DNA of 64,000 bases from Pachyseris speciosa (GCA_016490735.1 JAEMWC010000762.1:128501-192500), one strand, 5' to 3'. Positions 32,289-44,405 are shown, counted from the stretch's first letter. Numbers and translations are program-made. The notes: generated from the sequence alone by a model not told the origin.

Positions 32289-32925
32289 ATATTATTACAG
32301 TTTTCTTTCCATCAGAAACAATACAAAAATTACGAAGCTTGTCTGGCAAATTTTGCAAGACGTCAATCAGTTCATCAAAATAGAAAAGCTTTCAGATGAG
32401 AATTCTCTAGTGCCAGCAGGAATAATTGACACATGAGTTCCTGAACACCGTATTAAAGACGATTTTTTCAACAAAACGGCCAAAGGAATTTTGAAAAATT
32501 AATGGGCATCAAACATGATATAACACCATTCAACTTACAGGCAAAACAAGATTTATACTGGCCCATATTGTCGTTTACTTAAGGAGATTTATGTCACAAA
32601 CCCTCAAAGTCACTACAGGAAGAGAGTATTCAGAACAAATACATTGCATTATTTGAGCCCAACATTTCAAACTATGCAAATTTACATTATATTAAAACAG
32701 TGAGGGGCAGTACAACAGAAATCCAAAACAGTGAAACTTAAAAGTATAATTGTAGTTTCCTTTCCATCAGAACAAATACAAAGATTATGAAGCATGTCTG
32801 GCAAATTTTTGTTAGATGACAATCGGTTTGTGAAAATATGAAAATGTTCAGATGATAATTCAAAACAGAAATAATTGAATATAATAAGCTTAATTGAAAA
32901 CAGAATAATTGACATGTGAATTCCA
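32130..32925. repeat. Divergent direct duplication with an ATT insert
   Basis: The block at 32130-32440 recurs at 32635-32870: TTTCAAACTATGCA, AAAACAGTGAAA, TTTCCATCAGAA, TGTCTGGCAAATTTT. On the minus strand both copies read NLPD.L.N.C..SDGK.T in one frame, so this could be an old exon duplication. No splice-supported gene was built. (ATT)n at 32224-32287 splits copy 1. Confidence 0.6.
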
Positions 32926-33407
32926 GCATGTCATAAGAAGATATTGCCCTTTGCAGATGTTTGCATTGAACAAAATGGTGGAAACACTAAGAAAAGAGAA
33001 GCAGGCTTTAATAGTGCAGGGTTCAAAACTGTGTTGGAATTTAAGTGCCAACTTGTCGATTTTTAAGAAAAAGTGCACCAACTGATTAAAGCCAGAGTTA
33101 TCTGCAGTCAAATTCATCTGTTGTGCCAATTTTGAAACAGTTTCTAATTGGATGGCAAAATGCCAAGAAGATCCAAATTTCTCTTCAGATTTTACTTGCT
33201 ATGATTTTCTGCCAAAATTAACGCTAACAACTTTTGGTCTACAGTGTCTACCTGCACATGTGCAGTAGACACTATGATAATGATGTAAGAAATGCAAAAT
33301 GGGGGAGACACTGACATTTGATAAAATTAGGGAAAATCAAATGCCAAAATATATATGAGAGAGAGATTTATCCTAAATACCCTTCCAACATATAATATTG
33401 TTATATG

Positions 33408-34853
33408 TTATTGGACAATTTGTTTAGTGGAGGGGGGGAGGGAGGGGGGAAGGAACGGGGGAGGGAGGGGAGAGAGAATTATGTATTCTAAATCATTGTG
33501 AGACTGTAGATCTTGCTGAAAACTGACTCCAACAGACTTTCGAGGGCTAAAATTCCATCCAACTAAATATTTCATCACCTTGTCATCATTAGCAAAACCA
33601 TTTGATGCTGCTAATCTGTACTGATCCCTGAAATTGGAGGAGAATTTTTTCAGAGTAAGGTATTTAGTATTTTATGATAGAATAATTTCAAGGGGTTTCG
33701 CTGAAGTTTGAAGATAACATTGCACAGACCTTACTATTGTGGCAGCCATTTTCAATCTTCCCCTTTGAATGAGACTGAAGGCAACAAACACTTTACACTG
33801 TGCTGCAAGTATCGGATTCCCTAATCTTATGGCAACCAGTAGCTGATGTTGAGAAATCTGACAAGCTTTCTCAGACTGAAACAAATTTAAAAAAGAATAG
33901 ACAGTTAAACTACATGTACCAGAATTTGTTAGCATTCGAGATACAGTTGAACCAGTTTGCTGGCCCATAAGTGGAAACCTCCTATAAGCAGACACCAACA
34001 AATCGTGGCACCAGCGATTTCCTCAATGAAGCTTAAAATTTATAACCTGTAATAGGCTTTTGTACATTATGCTACTTGTAGCATTTTTTTGAGCATTTTA
34101 GCGAGGAAAAAGAATTAAGCATTAGTTGAGCATTTTAGTGGCATTTTCCTAGAAAATTAAAGTTTTCAGAGAATGTAAAGATAATTTTTTTTACGAGAAA
34201 ACTTGAAATTCAAAAAAATTTCAAATGCCACCTAATACAGCCGCGTGGGGAATGAAGAGAGGTCAGCAGTCTTAGGTTTCAGGGGTCAAAGGCGGCCATG
34301 TAGACTAATAACTTGTATACACATACTGTAAAAGCTCTATTAAGCCCCCCATCTCTATTACCCCCCCCCCCTCCCCCCTCTAATAAGCTCCCCATTTGGA
34401 AGTCAGTTTTTGTAATAAGCCCTCCTTCGCACCCACTTTGGGAAATGAGATTTTGTAATTAGTCCCTCCTATTCCCTCTTACGAAATCCACTTTATGAGG
34501 CCCAGTTGGTTTGTTTTGAACAACTCAAACACATAATACTGTTTGCTGCTCTGTATCAAATAATAAAGTTTCACAGCAGTTGTTTGAGTTTTGTACAAAA
34601 ACTATTCGATCCTAAGATGATATGAAATAAGCCCCGCCTCGCCTTCCACCAATGTGTCCTGGGTTCGATTCCCGGACTCGGGGTCATATGTGGGCTGAGT
34701 TTGTTGGTTCTCTACTCTGCTCCAAGAGGTTTTTCTCTGGGTACTCCAGTTTTCCCCTCTCCTCAAAAACCAAAATTTGATTTAATTTGATTTGATTTGA
34801 GAATTGTAATTACTAGGTGAAGAGCCACCTTGTGCAAGTACTACTAATAAATC

Positions 34854-34895
<42 letters not shown>

Positions 34896-35085
34896 CGAGA
34901 ACGCTACTTCTGGGGAACTCTAGCCAAAGCCAGGAATACTGAGCCAAGAAGTATCTACTGTAGCAGTTTTGTAGTCGACATTATTTATTTTATTTCCAAA
35001 TACGATGTTTTAGACTTTTTATAAAGGAAGTTTTTTTAGCCTATTTTTTTTGACACATTTTTTGAAGCATTTTTAAAAACAAAAA

Positions 35086-35162
<77 letters not shown>

Positions 35163-38100
35163 CAATGAGGCCTGAAATTAAATAAGCCCCCCGGGGCTTA
35201 ATAGAGCTTTTAAGGTAGGTTATTGTTATACCACTTTTCACCCTGTTAAAACATTACTCCAATAAAATTAAAATCAAACTTAAAAAAGCCTCTGTATAAT
35301 GAGCATTACCAGGGAAGTTTTCCCTATTCAATAATTTCGAAAAGGTACACAATCGGGACAGTAAATCGCTCATTGTAAAAAGGAAAACTGACTGCTGCAC
35401 AGCTTAGAGTGATTCGTCCCAGTAAAATCCCGTCATTTTATTCCATTGTGTCCATGGCAACTGTCAATAAGTTGTAACCGTGAAAACAATAATTTGCTGC
35501 TATTCTTAGAATCGCAGCAAATAACACATTTAGTGACTTTTTTTTAGGGGGGTGGGGGATGGGAAGGGGGGGAGACTGAGCATTTTAGCGGGAAAAATGG
35601 AGCATAAAGGTGGAGCATTTTAGTGAGGAAACAAAAGCATAATTATGTACAAAAGCCATACTCCTGTAACCAGACACCTTTTGTAAGTGGGCACCTATAC
35701 ACAGTCCTTAAGCCCTGGGCAAATCAATCATAAGAACAACTGATAACTGACTAATAATGATTAAGAGTTATTGGAAGAGGTCAACCAAAATATTGTGATT
35801 ATTTTATCAGTGGCGAGCAGATCAATTATTTGCCAAGGCCAAAGCCGAAGACCAAGACACTGGCAAATCTGGATATTTTGTGACAACCGAGTTCAATAAT
35901 AGTTTTATCATTCGATGACAGAGCTTGGTTTTCATAATTATTTATTATTCTAATTTATTATTTTCTGCCACTTTTCACTGAATTTGAAAAGCAAGGATGT
36001 GTGATTGGACACAACTACACATGAGCAGAACATTATTTGCAGCAAAATCACAGTTGGATGGTATGCACACGAGCAGACCATTATTTGTCTACAGGCATTC
36101 ATTTATAGGCTCTGGATTAATTGAAAGGAAGGGGGAAGTATCGAATGATAATGGGAGTTATCTGAAAGAGTTAGTGGGTACAGTGTACCTACATAACTAA
36201 ACAGATGTTCACCCATAGCCGAGTAGGCTCCTCCTAGAGTAGACAACCAAGCCATCGCATCCTGAAGCTGCACGTACTCCACAAGACCAACAAGGAGCAG
36301 TTTAGACCTGCGGAAAGCACAACAGTCATAGACCTGAATGAAATGCAGGCAGAGCTGTCATTAAGGGCCACAAACTGTAATATGCACCTCCTTGATGAGA
36401 TCGTCAATGTTACGAGTAAGATTTACCATGATTAGTACATCTTATTCCCAAGCTACTGCACTTTTCAGCATTGCTCCTGCCTCTGATAAATTATTTCATT
36501 CCTATCTCCCAACTTTTCACAACTCCTCCCTCCATTGTGTACCATATTCTGTACCCCACCCACCCCCCTGCCCCTACTCTACCAGACTCTTCCCTGTCCC
36601 CCTTCCACTGTAAAGTGGAAAATCATGCTGACTCGATATATTTTGGCCACATTTCTTAAACAACATTGAGGGAGAAACTAGTGGGATACCCAGATTTCTG
36701 TTTTAGTTGCTTTTTTTTTTAAAGTGATGGGGAGGCCGGTTCACAGATGACCGAAAATGTTCTGTGAACCAATTTTACAGCACTCACATGCAAAACTTTT
36801 CAAAGAGAAATTTAAAATTCATTCTGTTTTCAAAAGTGAACTAACACTCCTCTATACCAGAATTAACAGACTAATGACTCCAGCAAGCAATCAACAAAAA
36901 CATTGACATTTTAGGTGATCAGTTAAGCTGGTGTTCTAGTTTTAACATGCATTTCATCTCAAAGAACTGAACTTCTAAAAGTTTTGTAACTTACCACCTA
37001 AGATCAGATTCCAAGGACAGAAATGTAAGTGGCTGAATATTGACGTAACTGTTGATTTTACAAACTCCGGAACTGTTTTTCTTTTTGTTCCCTTGAATGC
37101 AAACTGAGCATCCTCCGCCAAGATCGAGCAGTATACGAGACAGACCACCTTTTTGTCCCTTCATAGCAACTGAATAAAACGTGAGAAAGACAAACAAGAG
37201 GCCCTGTTAGGGGTTTTAGGGATAAGGGATAACTGAGATAGTTTTAGGGATAACAAAAAATAGCTTTGATTTCTCAATTGTCACACGTTTGGTCACTTTT
37301 GCCAAGGATTTGCATTACCGGCGACTGGTAACGAACAGTAACGGATCATTTATCAGTCCAAGATGGGTCAGATGGGTCAGATGTCAAATATTTTCTCCCA
37401 GACTTTCTAATTCGGTCAACCGCTAACATTAACAGACTCATTCTCATCAATATGGCTTCCCTGAAAGTACTGCATGAAGTTATGGGTTGCATTTTTAAAC
37501 AAGGTGATGAGAAACCGGCTATGAAATGGTCGTTTTTGACATAAATAGAAGTGGAAGATTTAGCATCATTCCTTCAAAATCTCAAGTCGTCTGGGGTTGA
37601 CCAAAGAGCCAAGGAAATTGGTGTTTTGAAATACAAACTGAGGTTGCAGTACAAGCGGTTAACGCCAGATCCGGAATTCCCACATGGAAGAATATTTTCA
37701 GTCGATACCGATGAACAATTTCAGATTTCTCTGCCTCTACTTCAGGACAAGCATGAGCTAATAGGTAGGTTTTGATACAAATTTTGTTTAGCAATTTCAC
37801 ATGGAAAAATAGATTTAGGCAGATCTAGGGAGCTTTCCAGAAACATGAAATTAGAAAGCCGTTGACGAGTCACCAGTTTGGTTATCCGATCCTGTGTTGT
37901 CTGTCAGGCCTCAAATAAGATCAAATAACGCAGATTCAACAAAACTGTAAATGTAAACAAATCAATAACTCTACTATTACTGAATTAAATTCTCTCCATT
38001 ATGTTAATTGAAGGGCTGAGAGCATAACCGACCCAAATGACTTTTAGGGCCTTTTCTTTTGTATACGCTTTTTCTTGAAAAAGAGTGGAAAATGGTAAAA

Positions 38101-41100
38101 AAAAATTATGGGGCAATTTTGTTCTATTGAATCAAAGGCCACATGCAAAGATTCAGCTGATTTGGACCAAAAAAAGAAAAAAGCCCTAAAAGTCATTTGG
38201 GTCCGTTATGCTTTCAGCCCTTCAATAATTATTGCTCCTGTAAGTTAGACGAATATAACCATCCGAATTTGTCGAATCTTATGACTCTCTTATCAATCAA
38301 AACCATGTGTACAGTGCAATGGTTAATGTTGTCGATGGTGGTTGTTGGTCTTTGACTTGTGATCACCTCTCTTTGTCGACTAAAATGGATGTGATTGTCA
38401 ATGTTGGACAACGTTTAAATAGCACTATTTGCAAAATAAATAAATCAAAAGAAAGCCTTCCGAGATTTAACTTGTTTTCAAGCAATTTACGTAGGCAAGA
38501 GTGCGTACGTGAAAAAGCATTCTTAATGTAATTACAGGAATGGTCAGGACTTTGGTAAACTGGCTTCTTGAAAATTGTTCAGAGCAGATTTTTCTCGATC
38601 ACCTGATTTTTTTCAAGGTGGTAATGATTAATAGATCCTCTATTGCCCTTTCAATTTATCAAAACAACTATAACTGACCAGTCAACTTAAGACAACCAGT
38701 ATTTTGAGCTCTGTTGCAAGCTATAAGAAAGAAGACGATACAATTTTTCTTGACAATGATGTTTACTACTGTCTTCTAGTGGAGTCCCTCGACAGTGGTG
38801 ACACTAAGACCCTAGGAGCCTATGGAGGAAGAAGCAGCAAAGGACGATGAGATTCAACCAGAGGAAGACACTCCGCAAGTTTCAACTAGATCAGGACTTC
38901 AGGCAATCAGCTAGAAACAAAAATTCCGACTTTGTCTTCTACTAATGGTCACTGACATTCAGTACAAATGCGAAAGCCAGTTACCACACTATTATCAATG
39001 ATGGTGTGCAGAGAATTTAGTGAGCTTATCGGTTCTCCAAGCAAATGCACATGTATGATTGTGTAGTTTGTTTTTGGCATTCAAATGCAAGGTGAATTAT
39101 ATGGCACTCACAAACCTAACAAGAATCATTTTCTGACTCTTGCTTGAAAAACACTGAAAGAAAATTGTAAATCACTTTCCAAGTGCGGCGAGCTGAATTG
39201 TAGAGAAGAGAAAATAAACGTTAAACTTATGACTGGTGCTTACAATGTGACTCTTACAACGAGGAAAAGGAGGAGGAGGAGGTAAACTCTGTGTTCTTCA
39301 AGTTGAATGTGCTACAAAGTAGTAGTCCCACCAAACCAAGCGATTTATAAGTGTCTATCAGGATTGTTTGGCACTCTCCCAGGACTCTGAGGTAGGCAAG
39401 TAATCAGTTACAAGCGGAGGGGAATATTTTAAGTTAACGTCATACATGTATAAAACTGTAGAGTTTTCATATAATTATGCAGTATTAGGTTATCTATTAA
39501 GAAATGGGTCGCTTTACACTTTAAAATTGCCACCAATTGTCAAATTCCAAAGATAAGTAGTTTTGGGGATGACAGTCTCGGTAATTTTAGGGATAAGGGA
39601 TAACTGCCCCCGGAATTTTAAGGATGAGGGATGACTAACCCCCCCCCCCTAACAGGGCCTCAAACAAATGGAGTTGTGACTCTCTATTATTCACCACCAT
39701 TTACCTTCAACTTGAAATTAACAAGAGTTCCAAAAACTAATTTAGATAAAAATGAAACACAAACTGTGGTGATAAACATTTGTATAAAATGAATTTCTCT
39801 TAAAAACTTGACATTTCTTATGCTACAACATACATGCTCAGAAGTGATTGTTATTTCATTAACAAATTAATTAAAATTTAAATGTACAACAACAAAGGAC
39901 TGGAATTAAGAAAATATAGTCCTAGAATGATAAATGTGTCACTAAGCAGTGAGAAACAACAAAACTAAAGATAAGGAGGTAAAGATAAAAATAAAGTAGC
40001 TCACTGCCAACGTTTTCATTTAGGCATGGTTTAAGTCTCGGGTCAATCAAGACTCCTTTATTTTAAAATATGTTGTAGCATATCAAATGTCCAGTTTTTA
40101 AGAGAAACACATTTTATGCAAATGTTTATCACTGCAGGTCTTTTGTTTTTATTCACAGAAGCTGAAATAGTCCAAGAAAAAGAATTTTTAAAATAATTTC
40201 GATTAAGAAAATTAAATACCTTTTAGGGCCTGTTCACATGGAGGTGGGGGACCCCAGGCAGGTGAGCTCCCCCACCTAGGTGGGGTTACCAATCTCTCCA
40301 GACAATCTCTTTTTTTCTCAATAGCATTCCACCTCACCGAGGTGGGTTACCCGGTCAGCCAGGGCAGGTAATCCTCTTAGCTGAGGTGAGTTTTCTCCAT
40401 GTGAATGCTGTAGGTGGAGTGGGGTGAGGTTCATCCGGGCAATTATCTCTGAATTCTTTTAATTTGTTAATAAATTATACGTTCTTAGCAACCACATGAT
40501 AGCATTTTAAACCTCAAGCCAGCGCCCTAGCTGGGGTTGCATGTGATGGCTAGCTTTTTTGGACCATGGGTAGGTGGGGGACCTCACCTGCCTGGGGTCC
40601 CCCACCTCCATGTGAACAGGCGCTAAGTTAGTATTTTAAAACAGCACACAGGCTCCTGCGCATGTTTCACAAACATCAAAAAGTAGAAATAATGCAAATA
40701 ACATCCCCCCCCCCCCCCCTCCCATCTGGGAACATAAAGAATGTCCATCCACGTGGAATTCATGGTCCCAGAAAATACACTGGCACCCCCAATGATTTAG
40801 GGCATTGGAAATGCAGAGCAGAGGGGACTTTTTCAAAGGAAAGTATGAGAAAAAATTGACAATTTCAGAGGGGTGGGGTGGAGGTCTAAACTTTACATGT
40901 ACAAGAGAGGATTGAGAATAATTTCTGGAATATTATAGGTGTGGGAGGGGGTGATCAACTTCCCGTTTCCTCAAATATGCCCTGATCATCCTTTCTTATC
41001 ATCTCCTTGATAGCTTTCAATTCTCAAGGCAGGGAGATGGAGTCAATGTCTGGCAAAAATTAATTGCTGCTGCAGCAAAATGTGAAAGTATGTCTGCATA

Positions 41101-41806
41101 GTCCCGTAGATTATTCTACATACATTTTATCTTCATACTGTTTCTCACAAAAAAACGGCGTGCATGTGCAGAGATGGAGTCCAGAAATGCATGCACGAGA
41201 GATGAATGGCTTGTGCAGATAATTATGTTCGAATAGCACCTTGATTTTCCAGTGAAAAAGGTTCACTACCTTATACGAGAGTTATGGCATCATTGATTGC
41301 TGGAAGTAACATATATTGATAGCCGAAATAAATCGATCGTTGTCAAAAATGTCGGTATTAATCAATCGAAATAAAGTAAGCTTATCTGGGCTGATCAGAA
41401 ATCAATAAGCTTAAGCTTAAGCTAAAAACATGTAAGCTTAATTCACTGCTGCATGGCCTTGTGATCATCGATTTTCGGCACGATGGTTAATGTTAGAAAG
41501 TTTTAACATTATAGTTCTCTCACCTTGTTTTTCTGCTAGTCCTTTCAACTGATGAAACAGCCATGAAGATAAACCAACGCAAAAGTTGTTCGAAATGTTG
41601 ATTTGATACCAAAGTATTTTTCCCAAAACAGGATTAACATTGAAGAACACATGTGCAGCGAAAGCAAAATTTCCACCGGGATGTTCCACGATCGTTGCAA
41701 ATTTTACAGTTTCTCTACACACTTCCTCATAACCGATAACAGGGCTGTGAAATCTTGAAAATATTAAGGCTTTCTGCGACTTACAACTCAGGAAATTGTT
41801 TGGCAT
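33408..41806 (-). CDS. Five-exon conserved-looking protein of unknown function, about 312 aa
   Basis: Exons (minus): 41806-41524, 37169-36995, 36307-36193, 33875-33730, 33627-33408. They total 939 nt, an exact multiple of three, and every junction keeps phase. Donors are GTGAGA, GTAAGT, GTAGGT and a weak GTCTGT. Acceptors are TTTTATTCAG, TTTCCGCAG, TTTGTTTCAG and CCAATTTCAG. The middle and end of the protein look like stacked amphipathic helices (LLLVGLVEYVQLQDAMAWL; QLLVAIRLGNPILAAQCKVF; DQYRLAASNGFANDDKVMKY), perhaps TPR-like. I do not recognise the family. The start is uncertain: the frame stays open 5' of the ATG to an acceptor-like TTTACTTTATAG at about 41941, so an upstream exon is possible. 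The last about 25 residues are Pro-rich and come from a purine-rich tract on the plus strand. Confidence 0.72.
33421..33476. repeat. G-rich purine tract inside the last coding exon
   Basis: Runs of GGGGGG and GGGAGGG on the plus strand encode the Pro/Leu/Ser-rich C-terminal tail of the minus-strand gene. It also has G-quadruplex potential. Confidence 0.7.
34641..34895 (+). mobile_element. tRNA-derived SINE with (ATT)n tail
   Basis: The B box GGGTTCGATTCCC (34661-34673) is followed by a body with TCTACTCTGCTCCAAGAGG, TTTGATTTGATTTGAG and GAGCCACCTTGTGCAAG, then an ATT tail (34856-34895). No A box is visible, so it is 5'-truncated. It is nested in the element at 34324. Confidence 0.78.
35086..35162. 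repeat. (ATT)n microsatellite
   Basis: About 25 ATT units. Confidence 0.96.
37452..38850 (+). pseudogene. Exon-like passenger gene inside the transposon
   Basis: An ATG at 37452 opens a frame that meets TAA at 37542. The same frame then continues from 37545 to a donor at 37765 (ATAG then GTAGGT), giving a well-behaved globular stretch (EDLASFLQNLKSSGVDQRAK, then YKLRLQYKRLTPDPEFPHG). An acceptor TACTGTCTTCTAG at 38779 preserves phase and adds 23 codons to a TGA at 38850. AATAAA follows at 39213. It is either a broken transposon gene or a captured host fragment, with one nonsense codon. Family not recognised. Confidence 0.5.
38008..38225. mobile_element. PIF/Harbinger-like MITE nested in the transposon, TAA target duplication
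   Basis: The arms TTGAAGGGCTGAGAGCATAAC and GACCCAAATGACTTTTAGGG pair with the right end. TAA is at 38005-38007 and 38226-38228. 218 bp. Confidence 0.88.
39213..39218 (+). terminator. AATAAA signal of the passenger gene
   Basis: The hexamer lies about 360 bp after the passenger's last stop and still inside the transposon. Confidence 0.35.
39669..40225. other. Intron 1 sequence, no feature seen
   Basis: AT-rich. ATATGTTGTAGCATAT-type sequence near 40068 and 39826 is a loose inverted pair. Nothing else. Confidence 0.35.
40226..40623. mobile_element. PIF/Harbinger-like MITE, GGGCCTGTTYACATGG family, copy 1
   Basis: Inverted arms of about 40 bp (GGGCCTGTTCACATGGAGGT, then GGGGGACCCCAGGCAGGTGA). 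The flanks TTA (left) and TAA (right) are consistent with a decayed TWA duplication. The same family as 49657-50179. Confidence 0.87.
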
Positions 41807-42087
41807 TTGTCGATCCACACTGTTTTGAAGGCAGTCAAAATGCTGCAAGGAGCAAACTAGTGTCCAGGAGTTTTCGGACGCGCAGTTGAAAGAAGAAAGA
41901 AAAGGATATTCAACATCACAATGATCTAATTTAAAGAGCTATAAAGTAAACAGATGATAATTTTGGAAGATTTTTTATTGTGAAAAACATTAGGTTTGAA
42001 TGGAAATGGTAAATTTCGCAAATATGAGAAGACGTTGAAATTTAACCTCTTTTAAATAATTAAAAAATTAGTGGTTTCTTCAGGGTT

Positions 42088-42206
42088 GTCAGGATGGCCG
42101 AGCGGTCTAAGGCGCCAGACTCAAGGATACATTCCTTCCCATGATACATGGGATTGGGCGTTCTGGTCTCCGAATGGAGGCGTGGGTTCGAATCCCACTT
42201 CTGACA
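42088..42206 (+). tRNA. tRNA-Leu(CAA) with intron
   Basis: Acceptor strands GTCAGGA and TTCTGAC with discriminator A; D-arm with TGGCCGAGCGGTCTAAGGCG (A box); anticodon stem CCAGA/TCTGG with anticodon CAA at 42122-42124. A 35-nt intron lies at 42126-42160, directly after position 37. A long variable arm (TCTCCGAATGGAGG) and a T-arm GTGGGTTCGAATCCCAC (B box) follow. T-runs from 42212 can end pol III transcription. The long variable arm and intron position fit eukaryotic tRNA-Leu(CAA). All stems pair, so it is probably functional. Confidence 0.96.
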
Positions 42207-42419
42207 TGCACCCAAATTTTTTGGGTCTTTTTTCTTTTTTGTTTTGTTTTGCAGTGCATTTTTAAGAGAAAACATTTCCTCCTGAACAACAGCTAGGACT
42301 TTTGCAAGAGAAAAAAATAATAAAAAATAAAAGAAAACGAAATATAATAAGGGCCCCAGGTAACCCAGGTTAGTAGCGAAATGCCCAAATTAAGCCAAGA
42401 TATACGGACTGCGATCTAA

Positions 42420-42800
42420 CGACGGAATACTGCTGTCTCATCCGACTTTTGAAACTTTAACAACCCTGGGCGACCGTGCTTTCGTTGCTTCGGCGCCTAA
42501 ACTTTGGCATGATTTACCTCTGCAAAACTGTTGACACTTTTAAAAAATGCACCTTTTTAGTAAGGCTTTTCATTCTTAGTTTATAGGTAACTATGTGATT
42601 TTTTCTTATTAAAAAATTTTTACTTTTAGCATGACTATCGAAGGTGTACGTTTTAGTAAGGCTTTTTATTCTTAGCTAGGTTTTTTAAATATTTTACACA
42701 ACGCATGATGTAATTCGTATTTTATCATTTAGTTATATTATTTCATCCATCGTTGTAATCGCAGTTGATCATCTCGTCATGGAAACTGCGCAATATAAAC
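42420..42800 (+). mobile_element. LINE 3' end (CR1/L2-like)
   Basis: A short open stretch with LSHPTFETLTTLGDRAFVAS then APKLWHDLPLQ, typical of the C-terminal part of CR1/L2-type LINE proteins. A stop follows, then a non-coding tail ending CGCAATATAAACTTATTTAT. 5'-truncated and mutated. Confidence 0.8.
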
Positions 42801-43026
42801 TTATTTATTTATTATTAGCTGACATGTGACACATGCATAAAGTTAGCACGAAGTTAAAAATTCCCCGACAATTTAACAGCTTCGAAGTAGCAGTAGTGCA
42901 AGACATTAATTTTTAAAGGCTCAACAATTTTAAACACTCAAAATGTTTTTCCTTGTGGTAACAAGAATTAATATCCAGAAGATAAATGCGAAGTTTAAAT
43001 AAAGGAAATACCATGCTGTGCTCTGG

Positions 43027-43318
43027 TAGCCTTCGTAGCAAGCGGTTCCGTGTGGATTTAAAAAAAAGCCGATTTCTGAATTTCCGTGTGGTCTTAGAGC
43101 AAAAAGCCGATTCCTGAATTTTGGATGCGCGCGAAATGGGGCGAGAGCTTCTCTCGCCCCATTTCGTGCGCATCCAAAACACATTGGCGTGCAAATCGGC
43201 TTTTTGCTCAAAACTCACACGGGAAACCAAAAATCGTTTGTTGTTGTTGTTGTTGTTGTTGTTGTTATTGTTGTTGTTTTGGCTTAAAAACCACACGGAA
43301 ATGCTTGCTCGAAGGCTA
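43027..43318. mobile_element. MITE with strong central hairpin
   Basis: The ends TAGCCTTCG and CGAAGGCTA bracket repeated CCGTGTGG and AAAAAGCCGATT motifs. The centre is a near-perfect fold (GCGCGAAATGGGGCGAGAG and its complement). (TTG)n at 43237-43278 sits in the right arm. Confidence 0.82.
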
Positions 43319-43399
43319 GTGTTCCCCCCTGGAAGCAGAAGCCTGAACTCCTCACCAAGGTCTTCTTCTTTTCTGTAGAACACATAGTCGATTTATGGA

Positions 43400-44405
43400 G
43401 GCCAAGTAGATTGAGCCACTTGGAGAATTTAGGGGGAGGAGAGAGGAGGGTTCGATTTTTGGCTGGCGACTAGTTTGGATATTTTTTACTTGGGGGTCAG
43501 CCTATGATTTTGGATGAAAATTTGAAATTTTTCTAGTTTTCCGGTATTACAAAAATGCGGGATCAGAAATTATGTTTGGCGATGATTTAATGTGACAATT
43601 TTTCTAGTTTTCTGCATGGTCAAAATGGATCTGAAAATGATGTTTGGCGGTGATTTAGAGTATCTAGAAGGCCACGTAGGGCATTTTGGGAGGGTTCAAT
43701 TTTGGCTGGCAATTAAGGCAATTCCACTCATATAAAAGTGACAATAGATTTTTGTTCAAACATTTATCATATCAGAGAACTTCAATTTTGAAATATAAAG
43801 GAGGGTGCCCACGCTCATTTAGGAGCTGTAAGGCATTGAAAATCCCCAGTTTTATCAATATTTGATGCTTATTGTAAGAACGTATTTCAAGAACACCCAT
43901 TAAACTACATTTCATATATCATGTTGGACACAAATAAACGTTTTAAGTTTGATTTAGACAGAAAGCTGAATCAGGAGCCCATGGGCTCCTGGCTGAATCC
44001 ATTATTAAAAAATTGAACCAAATTTCTTGACATGGTCACTAAACTGCAACTTGTGAAGACCACAGTGTATCTGCTTCTTTTCTTATTTACTCAATTTTCA
44101 GCAATAGAAGTCAGATCAGTCTTTTGTCAAAACAAGCTTATGATTAGTTGATTACGATGACTGGAAAAAAAGGTGGGGTGCCTGTGCTCGTTGGTTAGCC
44201 GTAGCCATTTGTCAATCAACAGAGCTTAATTTCAGTGCTAATCATAAAAATTACAATTTCCTCGATTGTGATTGGTTTAAAAAACTCCTATTTTCCACTA
44301 ATTCACGTGCCAAGTTGTTATCGGACAGTTTGTTATTGGACACTTTGTTATCGGACAGTTCAATAAGCCAATCACATTCAAAGTAGTATTTTAAATCAAC
44401 CAATC

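Larger units (their letters stand above)
34324..35217. mobile_element. DNA-transposon-like element, AAAGCTCTATTAAGCCCC terminal repeats
   Basis: The left end TACTGTAAAAGCTCTATTAA and the right end complement TACCTTAAAAGCTCTATTAA bracket 894 bp lying in intron 3 of the minus-strand gene. The interior contains a SINE and two ATT tracts, so the original element was much smaller. A truncated relative lies at 15950. Confidence 0.75.
37199..39660. mobile_element. hAT-like DNA transposon, 2.46 kb, in intron 1 of the minus-strand gene
   Basis: The terminal repeats AGGCCCTGTTAGGGG and CCCCTAACAGGGCCT are followed inward by TTTTAGGGATAAGGGATAAC and its complement. The flanks CAAACAAG (37191-37198) and CAAACAAA (39661-39668) agree in 7 of 8 positions, as for a hAT target duplication. 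No transposase signature was recognised. The interior holds an exon-like passenger and a nested MITE. The left end lies 29 bp from the exon 2 acceptor of the host gene. Confidence 0.78.

Noticed and set aside
33421..33476. Purine tract as assembly junk
   Set aside because: It is bracketed by unique sequence, and the reading frame of the last exon stays open through it to a stop.
34650..34690. Possible tRNA gene
   Set aside because: The B box is good but there is no 5' half, and the downstream body and ATT tail show it is a SINE.
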